Part shown: positions 1-4,514 of the stretch, piece by piece
How the letters are laid out: the number at the start of each line of letters is the position of its first letter
How positions within the stretch are numbered: the stretch's first letter is position 1
Position numbers and translations under genes: made by a program
The notes under the pieces: model-generated
The model's database searches: none
What the model saw: the letters and a program-made list of their open reading frames with translations, nothing else
Told to the model about the DNA's origin: nothing
Assembly (NCBI GenBank): GCA_900752115.1
Contig: CAADUC010000030.1
Span: 1-21,404 of the forward strand
Direction of reading: 5' to 3'
Source: Clostridia bacterium
GTDB taxonomy: Bacteria; Bacillota; Clostridia; Oscillospirales; Acutalibacteraceae
DNA: 21,404 nucleotides

Positions 1-29
1 ATGACTTTGCCAAACAACTTGCCATCCAT
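1..29 (-). CDS. Start of an unidentified gene, cut by the left window edge
   Basis: An ATG at 29-27 on the minus strand opens a frame reading MDGKLFGKV before the window ends. A GGAG element lies about eight bases upstream of it, which is an acceptable ribosome binding site. The gene would follow the coiled-coil gene at 124-402 with a spacer of about 94 bases in which I see no terminator, so it may belong to the same operon. Nine residues are too few to assign a family. Confidence 0.35.
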
Positions 30-123
30 AACCGCCGCTCCAACAACTTCCCTATGAGGCCCTTAAACTACCGCTCTCCTTCCGAGTTCACTGTCCAATT
101 TGTTTGACAAACCTACATATCCT

Positions 124-402
124 TTAGCTCTTCCCTTTTTTGCGCAGTCTTTCCTCCAGAATGCACCGCTCTTCCTGTATGGCGCGAATACGGGAACACT
201 GCCGGGGAAAAAGCTGCTCCGCCTCTTTGCGGTATTTTGTCCAGCATGCATTTCCGATTTCCATATAGAGTCCACACAGCTCACGCTTCAGCTGCAGAAG
301 GCGTGCCTCTGCAGCTGCAAGTTTTCTCAGCCGATCCATCTGCTCCATCGCCGCCTTGCCTCCCGACGCAGCGGCTTCCTCCAGCTTATCCAGAAAATCC
401 AT
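124..402 (-). CDS. Small coiled-coil protein of unknown function
   Basis: This is a 92-residue soluble protein rich in Glu, Lys, Arg, Ala and Leu, with no signal peptide and no membrane segment. Residues about 20-65 and 70-90 show a heptad-like pattern of hydrophobics typical of an alpha-helical coiled coil. Proteins of this kind in Clostridia often carry a C-terminal zinc ribbon, but no paired CxxC motifs are visible; the only cysteines are isolated. The start is secure: AGGAGG sits five bases before the ATG and overlaps the stop of the M50 protease gene. The gap to that gene is 10 bases, so the two are almost certainly cotranscribed. I cannot assign a function. It could be an accessory factor for the membrane protease, but that is only inferred from position. 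Confidence 0.7.
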   Translation of the reverse strand: MDFLDKLEEAAASGGKAAMEQMDRLRKLAAAEARLLQLKRELCGLYMEIGNACWTKYRKEAEQLFPRQCSRIRAIQEERCILEERLRKKGKS

Positions 403-412
403 AGATTCCTCC

Positions 413-1006
413 TCAAAAAAAGCGTCCCTGCTTACACAACAGGCCGATCAAGTAGAGCGTAACAAGCAGGAGCGAAATATTATATCTGGAACGAAACAGA
501 AGCAAAAAGGAAAGAACGGCAAGAGGGATCAGAACAAAAAATGAAATTAGCTGCGCCGTGCGTGCTGCGCGCTCCACTCCCATCGCGGGACAGAGCAGGG
601 AAAACGAAAGCTGCCCGCCGTCAAGAGATTCCGCGGGCAGCAGATTCATCCCGGCCAGCAGGAGATTTCCCTGTGCAAACGTGGATCCTTCCTGCCCGAA
701 CAGCAAGCACACCAGAAAAACAAGAATATTTGCCAACGGACCGGAGAAAGAAACGAGAGCGTCCGAAAAATACCCGATCCGTCCGCCTTCTCCCCGAATC
801 ATCTCAACGCCAAAAGGGGTAAAGCGGAATTCAAGAACCGGAACGCCAAGCGACGCCATCATCAAGAGATGTCCTGCTTCATGACACCCGGCGGCCATCA
901 AACCAGATACAGCCGTACCGCGGGCGTCACAAAACAATACAAAGGCGACCAGCGCCGTAAAGAAAAAGCTGATGGTAATACGGCGCCCGCACAGTTGAAA
1001 GCTCAT
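413..1006 (-). CDS. M50-family site-2 protease, SpoIVFB-like
   Basis: A 197-residue polytopic membrane protein with the intramembrane metalloprotease motif HEAGH at residues 42-46 and the second zinc motif NLLPAESLDGG at 121-131, with Asp129 the likely third ligand. These positions match the Bacillus subtilis sporulation protease SpoIVFB, which cleaves pro-sigma-K in the mother cell. About four to five hydrophobic segments are visible. The protein is shorter than SpoIVFB (about 288 residues) and lacks the C-terminal CBS domain through which that enzyme senses ATP. The start ATG overlaps the stop of the upstream single-pass membrane protein (ATGA), implying translational coupling, as for spoIVFA-spoIVFB. 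Membership of M50 is clear. A sporulation role and the substrate are inferred from the neighbour and the size, and another regulated intramembrane proteolysis role is possible. Confidence 0.8.
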   Translation of the reverse strand: MSFQLCGRRITISFFFTALVAFVLFCDARGTAVSGLMAAGCHEAGHLLMMASLGVPVLEFRFTPFGVEMIRGEGGRIGYFSDALVSFSGPLANILVFLVCLLFGQEGSTFAQGNLLLAGMNLLPAESLDGGQLSFSLLCPAMGVERAARTAQLISFFVLIPLAVLSFLLLFRSRYNISLLLVTLYLIGLLCKQGRFF

Positions 1007-1356
1007 TGGGACTGCGCAGAAGAGGCCGGAGCCTGCGAGCTCACAGAGTCTCCCTCCGGAACAAGTTCCAAAATGCGCGTTTCCACTTCATTCCAGTCTT
1101 CCTGCGCGACGATGCTGCTGTTAAGATGATCCCAATACCAGCTCTGCACAGCTGCGAGCCACTCTCCCCCTATCAGGCGCAGAACAAGTGCCGCCGCCAG
1201 AACAACTGCACAGGCGGAAAGCTGAATGGCAAGCAAAAGAGAAGGCTTTCCTCCTTCCTGCCGCTTCCTTGTTTGTCTTCGGCGCGGCACACGCCGCATC
1301 TCACGGTATGTTTCATTCCATTCTGTTTCCTGATACTCTCTTTCATCGTTTTCCAT
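1003..1356 (-). CDS. Single-pass membrane protein, possible SpoIVFA-like partner of the M50 protease
   Basis: A 117-residue protein with a charged N-terminal region, an Arg/Lys-rich stretch (RRVPRRRQTRKRQ), one transmembrane helix (about residues 40-61) and a C-terminal domain of about 55 residues ending in a Ser/Ala/Gln-rich tail. The topology rule predicts a cytoplasmic N-terminus. I chose the ATG at 1356-1354 because GGAGG lies seven bases upstream; a longer frame from a GTG at 1386 has no comparable signal. SpoIVFA, which holds and inhibits SpoIVFB, has the same order of basic N-terminus, one helix and an extracytoplasmic domain, and sits directly upstream of the protease gene. It is however about 264 residues long with a LytM-like domain that is absent here. 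The functional link therefore rests on position, coupling and topology, not on sequence similarity I can see. Confidence 0.6.
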   Translation of the reverse strand: MENDEREYQETEWNETYREMRRVPRRRQTRKRQEGGKPSLLLAIQLSACAVVLAAALVLRLIGGEWLAAVQSWYWDHLNSSIVAQEDWNEVETRILELVPEGDSVSSQAPASSAQSQ

Positions 1357-1415
1357 CTGTTTCCCTCCATCCTTTTGTAAAGACACAGTCCGGCGTTATC
1401 GGACGCAAGCAGTAC

Positions 1416-1440
1416 GCCTTGTTTCAGGAAAAGACAAGGC
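1416..1440. other. Inverted repeat in the leader of the spoIVF-like operon
   Basis: GCCTTGT at 1416-1422 is matched by ACAAGGC at 1434-1440 with an 11-base loop. It lies between the tentative promoter and the first start codon. There is no T-run after it on either strand, so it is not a classic terminator. A leader structure or protein site is possible. Confidence 0.3.
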
Positions 1441-1459
1441 CGCTCCTCCGGTCTTTTTG

Positions 1460-1488
1460 ATCATATGTGGAGAAGGAGAGAAAAAGTC
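1460..1488 (-). promoter_or_regulatory. Tentative sigma-E-type promoter of the spoIVF-like operon
   Basis: On the minus strand GACTTTT (1488-1482) and CATATGAT (1467-1460) are separated by 14 bases. The Bacillus sigma-E consensus is roughly KMATATT, 14-15 bases, CATACAnT. Each box matches at five of seven defined positions. Transcription would start about 95 bases before the ATG. This is a weak match found by eye; it is supported mainly because spoIVF of B. subtilis is sigma-E dependent. Confidence 0.3.
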
Positions 1489-1517
1489 TACCTTTCTTGG
1501 TCCACTGCCCCGAACAG

Positions 1518-1552
1518 AAAAATGGACCCGGACGTATGATTCGTCCGGGTCC
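1518..1552 (-). terminator. Rho-independent terminator of the nfn operon
   Basis: GGACCCGGACG (1524-1534) and CGTCCGGGTCC (1542-1552) form a perfect 11-base-pair stem with a seven-base loop. On the minus strand it is followed by ATTTTT (1523-1518). It starts 11 bases after the nfnB stop codon. The plus-strand side has no T-run, so it acts in one direction. Confidence 0.9.
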
Positions 1553-1563
1553 GAAAATATTCG

Positions 1564-2955
1564 TTAATTCTTGGATTTGATATACTCGTCGATGGACTTG
1601 GCCGCACGTTTGCCGCCGCCCATCGCCAGGATCACAGTAGCCGCACCGCTTACAGCATCGCCGGCAGCATAAACGCCCGGCAGGCTGGTTGCCATCGTTT
1701 CCTCATCCGCCACAATGCAGCCACGGCGATTCACCTCAAGACCGGAGGTGTTCGCAGGAATCAGCGGGTTCGGGCTGTTTCCGATAGCGATAATCGCACA
1801 GTCAACCGGCAGCTCAAAGTTCGAACCCTTTTTCTCGATCGGACGGCGGCGTCCGGATGCATCCGGCTCGCCAAGCTCCATCTCCACGCATTCGATCGAG
1901 CGAACCTTGCCGTTCTCATCGCCATGAATGGCGACAGGATTGGTCAGGAGACGGAACTCAATGCCCTCTTCCTTCGCATGGTGGATTTCCTCCGCACGGG
2001 CCGGCATTTCAGCCTCACTGCGGCGATATACAATATAAACGTTCTCCGCGCCGAGACGCTTTGCCGTACGCGCAGCGTCCATCGCGACGTTTCCGCCGCC
2101 GACAATCGCCGCATTCTTCGGACGCAGAATCGGTGTATCATACTCAGGACGGTACGCCTTCATCAGGTTCACGCGGGTCAGAAACTCGTTGGCGGAATAC
2201 GTTCCCACAAGGCCCTCTCCTGGAATGTGCATAAAGTTCGGCAAGCCGGCGCCGCTGCCGATAAAAATAGCCTCGAAGCCGTCCGCAAACAGCTCCTCAA
2301 GAGTTAAGACCTTACCAATGACCATATCGGTCAGGATGGTGACGCCCTTTGCGCGCAGACCGTCAATCTCCTTCTGCACAATTTCCTTCGGGAGACGGAA
2401 CTGAGGAATCCCGTACATCAAAACACCGCCCGCCGTGTGCAGCGCCTCGTAGACCGTAACCTCATACCCCATGTTCGCGAGATCGCCGGCGCACGTCAGG
2501 CTCGCCGGGCCAGCGCCAATCACGGCAACCTTGTGACCGTTTGTTTCCGGCTTTTTGGGCGCTTCCTTGCTGTTCTGCATATGCCAGTCGGCGACAAAGC
2601 GCTCAAGCCGGCCGATGCCAACCGGTTCACCCTTAATCCCGCGCACACACTTGCTTTCGCACTGCGTTTCCTGCGGACAAACGCGGCCGCAGACAGCCGG
2701 CAGAGAAGTGGCGCGCGTCAGCACCTGATAAGCTTCCTCAAATTCACGCTTGGCCACATGGGCAATAAACTCCGGAATCGGAACCATTACGGGGCAGCCG
2801 CTGACACAGGGCTTGTTCTTGCAGTTCAGGCAGCGCTGAGCCTCACCTACTGCCATTTCCTCGGTATAGCCCAAAGCGACCTCTTCAAAATTATGATTGC
2901 GAACATCCGGCTTTTGCTCCGGCATCGGCGTCTTTGTCATTGTCATATTCGGCAT
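1564..2955 (-). CDS. nfnB: NfnB, large subunit of NADH-dependent ferredoxin:NADP+ oxidoreductase (often annotated GltA, glutamate synthase small subunit)
   Basis: A 463-residue iron-sulfur flavoprotein. The N-terminus carries two four-cysteine sets: Cys42, 45, 50, 54 and Cys89, 93, 99, 103, expected to bind two [4Fe-4S] clusters. A first Rossmann FAD motif GAGPAS is at 147-152, and a second nucleotide-binding motif (VGGGNVAMDAART) with a YRR triplet nearby is typical of NADPH binding. The C-terminal GVYAAGDAV motif completes the FAD site. Automatic annotation usually names this family the small subunit of glutamate synthase, but no large GltB subunit is in the window. The next gene upstream is the NfnA partner, so the pair is best read as the electron-bifurcating transhydrogenase that couples reduced ferredoxin and NADH to NADP+. 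The start has GGAGGG about eight bases upstream, 15 bases after the nfnA stop. Confidence 0.9.
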   Translation of the reverse strand: MPNMTMTKTPMPEQKPDVRNHNFEEVALGYTEEMAVGEAQRCLNCKNKPCVSGCPVMVPIPEFIAHVAKREFEEAYQVLTRATSLPAVCGRVCPQETQCESKCVRGIKGEPVGIGRLERFVADWHMQNSKEAPKKPETNGHKVAVIGAGPASLTCAGDLANMGYEVTVYEALHTAGGVLMYGIPQFRLPKEIVQKEIDGLRAKGVTILTDMVIGKVLTLEELFADGFEAIFIGSGAGLPNFMHIPGEGLVGTYSANEFLTRVNLMKAYRPEYDTPILRPKNAAIVGGGNVAMDAARTAKRLGAENVYIVYRRSEAEMPARAEEIHHAKEEGIEFRLLTNPVAIHGDENGKVRSIECVEMELGEPDASGRRRPIEKKGSNFELPVDCAIIAIGNSPNPLIPANTSGLEVNRRGCIVADEETMATSLPGVYAAGDAVSGAATVILAMGGGKRAAKSIDEYIKSKN

Positions 2956-2970
2956 TGCTTTTCCCTCCGC

Positions 2971-3816
2971 TTACTGCTCCGCCTGCTTCATCAGCCGGCA
3001 GTTAAATTCCCTTGTGGATTCCTTTTCCAACTCCGCGTATGTTTTGGCCCGCTTCATCACTTCGTCGAAATCCACCAGATGACCGTCAAAATCAGGGCCG
3101 TCCACACAGGCAAACTTTGTCTCGCCGCCAACCGTCACACGGCAGCCGCCGCACATACCCGTACCGTCAATCATGATACTGTTCATGCTGATGATCGTTT
3201 TGATTCCGTATTCTTTCGTCAGATTGCAGACAGCCTTCATCATCGGCAGAGGACCAATGGCAACGACAAGATCGTATTTCGCGCCGTTTTCAATGTTCTG
3301 TTTGAGCGCGTCGGTGACAAATCCCTTATGTCCGTTGGAACCGTCATCCGTCATAAGATAGAGCTGATCGCTTGCCGCCTTCATCTCATCCTCAAGGATG
3401 ATAATGTCCTGGCTACGGAACCCGGCAATCATATCGACCTTCGCTCCAAGGGCATGCAGCGCCTTCGCCTGCGGATAGGCAATTGCGCAGCCGGCGCCGC
3501 CGCCGATCACAGCCGCATAGTGATACCCCTCAAGTTCAGAGGCTTTTCCGAGAGGCCCAATGAAATCAAGGATGGAATCCCCTTCCTCGAGCGTATCCAG
3601 CAGAAGCGTCGTCTTTCCCACCTTCTGAAAGATGATATCGACAGTCCCTGCCTCTCGATCATAATCCGCAATGGTAAGCGGAATCCGCTCGCCGTATTCA
3701 TTGACGCGCAGAATAATGAACTGACCGGCCTGCGCCTTGCGCGCGACGAAGGGAGCCGCCACCCGCATCTGCGTCATGCTGTCGTTCAAACGCTTTTTCT
3801 GTACAATCTGAAACAT
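2971..3816 (-). CDS. nfnA: NfnA, small subunit of NADH-dependent ferredoxin:NADP+ oxidoreductase
   Basis: A 281-residue FAD/NAD-binding reductase of the dihydroorotate dehydrogenase electron-transfer (PyrK-like) family. The N-terminal beta-barrel flavin domain (with RIPLTIADYD at about 44-53) is followed by a nucleotide-binding domain with VIGGGAGCAIAYP at about 103-115, then a [2Fe-2S] segment with Cys222, Cys225 and Cys237. In PyrK the pattern is Cys-x4-Cys-x2-Cys-x11-Cys; here the first ligand is Asp217. An Asp ligand is known for the [2Fe-2S] cluster of characterised Nfn enzymes, so this supports NfnA over PyrK. It is the first gene of a two-gene operon with nfnB, which has its own promoter (3871-3899) and terminator. 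Older annotations call it sulfide dehydrogenase subunit SudB. Function in the cytoplasm is NADPH supply. Confidence 0.9.
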   Translation of the reverse strand: MFQIVQKKRLNDSMTQMRVAAPFVARKAQAGQFIILRVNEYGERIPLTIADYDREAGTVDIIFQKVGKTTLLLDTLEEGDSILDFIGPLGKASELEGYHYAAVIGGGAGCAIAYPQAKALHALGAKVDMIAGFRSQDIIILEDEMKAASDQLYLMTDDGSNGHKGFVTDALKQNIENGAKYDLVVAIGPLPMMKAVCNLTKEYGIKTIISMNSIMIDGTGMCGGCRVTVGGETKFACVDGPDFDGHLVDFDEVMKRAKTYAELEKESTREFNCRLMKQAEQ

Positions 3817-3870
3817 CTGTCAATTCCCCCGTTATCGCGATCGTAATTCTGACAATATACCAGCTTTTTT

Positions 3871-3899
3871 ATTATACGGTGTATCCCCTTTTTTTGCAA
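3871..3899 (-). promoter_or_regulatory. Sigma-A promoter of nfnAB
   Basis: On the minus strand TTGCAA (3899-3894) and a perfect TATAAT (3876-3871) are separated by exactly 17 bases. Transcription would start near 3864, giving a leader of about 48 bases to the nfnA ATG. The leader contains a small ATCGCGAT palindrome whose role is unknown. Confidence 0.85.
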
Positions 3900-3983
3900 G
3901 ATCAATCTCCCAAAATCTTATTTTCCAGATGAAACGACGATTTATAGCGAAATTTTTCCTGATTTTTCAAGGTTTTGCTTGGT

Positions 3984-4017
3984 GTTTTGAAGGACATTGC
4001 GGTGATTCCTTCAAAAC
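3984..4017. repeat. Perfect inverted repeat of unknown role
   Basis: GTTTTGAAGGA (3984-3994) and TCCTTCAAAAC (4007-4017) are exact reverse complements with a 12-base loop. No T-run follows on either strand. It lies upstream of both the nfn promoter and the spore cluster, so it could be an operator or a transcript-end structure. Confidence 0.6.
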
Positions 4018-4141
4018 GAAAGCGTCGTAAAAAAGCATTCCGCCTTGGAGAAAGCTTTTTGCTTCATCTCCCTCATTTGGGTGTCACCAAAATGAAGTAC
4101 GATGGATAGTATAGGGGCAGAAAGAGAGGCGGTGAAAAGGA

Positions 4142-4288
4142 ATGAGAAGAGCGCGCTGCTGCAGGGCGCCCTGTGTTGTGGCATTTGGCATCGGATTGAT
4201 GATTTCATGCTTTTGTCCAAGCGGGCTGCTGTTTTTTCTGATTTCCGTGATCCTGATTTGGCTTGGCCTCTGTCTCATCCCCCGCTGA
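4142..4288 (+). CDS. Cysteine-rich 48-residue membrane peptide upstream of spoVM
   Basis: A short ORF with a strong translation signal: AGGCGGTGA (one mismatch to the full anti-Shine-Dalgarno complement AGGAGGTGA) six bases before the ATG. The product has a basic Cys-rich N-terminus (MRRARCCRAPC), a hydrophobic segment at about residues 12-25, a CFCPSG turn at 23-28, and a second hydrophobic segment at 29-46, ending in PR. The six cysteines are at 6, 7, 11, 23, 25 and 44. This is the look of a small two-helix membrane hairpin. It ends 37 bases before the SpoVM-like gene on the same strand. I do not recognise a named family. Neighbours suggest a sporulation role in the mother cell or its forespore-facing membrane, but this is inferred only from position. 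Longer overlapping frames in this stretch look like shadows. Confidence 0.6.
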   Translation: MRRARCCRAPCVVAFGIGLMISCFCPSGLLFFLISVILIWLGLCLIPR

Positions 4289-4303
4289 TCGGATCCATAC
4301 GCT
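4275..4303 (+). promoter_or_regulatory. Tentative sigma-E-type promoter before spoVM
   Basis: TCATCCC (4275-4281), 14 bases, then CATACGCT (4296-4303). The -10 box matches the sigma-E consensus CATACAnT at six of seven defined positions. The -35 box keeps only the first four positions of KMATATT. It overlaps the end of the upstream 48-codon ORF and would place a transcription start close to 4310, right at the spoVM ribosome binding site, which is short for a leader. Confidence 0.35.
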
Positions 4304-4325
4304 ATGCGAAAGGCAGGTACTTATC

Positions 4326-4409
4326 ATGAAGGTAGTCGTGGTCAGGAGCTCCAAGTTCATAGGTTTTTTCCTGCGGAGAATGTTTCATATCAGACGCAGT
4401 GAACTTTGA
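4326..4409 (+). CDS. spoVM: SpoVM-like 27-residue membrane-curvature peptide
   Basis: A 27-codon ORF, easily missed because of its size. SpoVM in B. subtilis is a 26-residue amphipathic helix that inserts into the convex forespore outer membrane and recruits SpoIVA. Recalling that sequence, the two align without gaps: Met1, Lys2, a basic residue at 7, Lys10, Phe11, a branched hydrophobic at 12, Gly13, Arg17 and Met19 agree. The segment KFIGFFLRRMF (10-20) is the amphipathic helix, followed by a basic tail. Position 9 is Ser where B. subtilis has Pro9. An AGGCAGG element ends eight bases before the ATG. A strong terminator follows six bases after the stop. spoIVA, which encodes the partner protein, lies about 1.65 kb downstream on the same strand, which strongly supports the assignment. 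Confidence 0.8.
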   Translation: MKVVVVRSSKFIGFFLRRMFHIRRSEL

Positions 4410-4414
4410 CTCGC

Positions 4415-4453
4415 GCCCCGCCGTGCAAAATTTGCAAACGGCGGGGCTTTTTT
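4415..4453 (+). terminator. Rho-independent terminator after spoVM
   Basis: GCCCCGCCGT (4415-4424) pairs with ACGGCGGGGC (4438-4447), a 10-base-pair GC-rich stem, and GCAAA/TTTGC can pair inside the loop. Six T residues (4448-4453) follow directly. It separates spoVM from sipL into two transcripts unless there is readthrough. Confidence 0.92.
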
Positions 4454-4482
4454 GCATATCGCCTCGGCGAAGCGAATACCAT
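4454..4482 (+). promoter_or_regulatory. Sigma-E-type promoter of sipL-spoIVA
   Basis: GCATATC (4454-4460) matches the sigma-E -35 consensus KMATATT at six of seven positions. After a 14-base spacer, AATACCAT (4475-4482) matches the -10 consensus CATACAnT at five of seven defined positions. It lies immediately after the spoVM terminator and about 33 bases before the sipL ATG. Both sipL and spoIVA are sigma-E genes in studied Clostridia and Bacilli, as far as established knowledge goes. Confidence 0.6.
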
Positions 4483-4514
4483 TGGGGTAGAAACGAAAAA
4501 GGGAGGATGCCTTT

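Larger units (their letters stand above)
3817..4141. other. Intergenic region between divergent nfnA and the spore cluster
   Basis: About 325 bases without a supported gene. It holds the nfn promoter near nfnA, a perfect 11-base inverted repeat (3984-4017), an A/T-rich 7-base inverted repeat (AAAAAGC near 4030-4036 with GCTTTTT at 4054-4060) and, near 4076-4092, an odd palindrome centred on GGTGTCACC. Just before the 48-codon ORF there is ACC (4086-4088), 16 bases, then GATAGTATA (4105-4113), which faintly resembles a sigma-K promoter. I could not identify a convincing promoter for the 48-codon ORF. Confidence 0.5.

Noticed and set aside
63..284. 73-codon minus-strand frame overlapping the coiled-coil gene
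   Set aside because: It overlaps the 92-residue protein that has a perfect AGGAGG site and good spacing. It lacks both.
1564..2955. Annotation as a true glutamate synthase small subunit
   Set aside because: The adjacent gene encodes the NfnA-type partner with the Asp ligand and no GltB is present, so the Nfn role is favoured although the family is shared.
2437..3846. 469-codon open frame on the plus strand across nfnB and nfnA
   Set aside because: It is antisense to two genes with complete cofactor motifs and has a His/Arg/Leu-rich composition. No ribosome binding site of note was seen.
3829..3848. ATCGCGAT palindrome in the nfn leader as a redox operator
   Set aside because: It does not resemble the Rex site (TTGTGA and its complement) or another operator I can name, and eight-base palindromes occur by chance.
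4102..4329. 75-codon plus-strand frame overlapping the 48-codon ORF in another phase
   Set aside because: It starts upstream of the strong ribosome binding site and has no such site of its own. The 48-codon frame has the better signal and a sensible membrane pattern.
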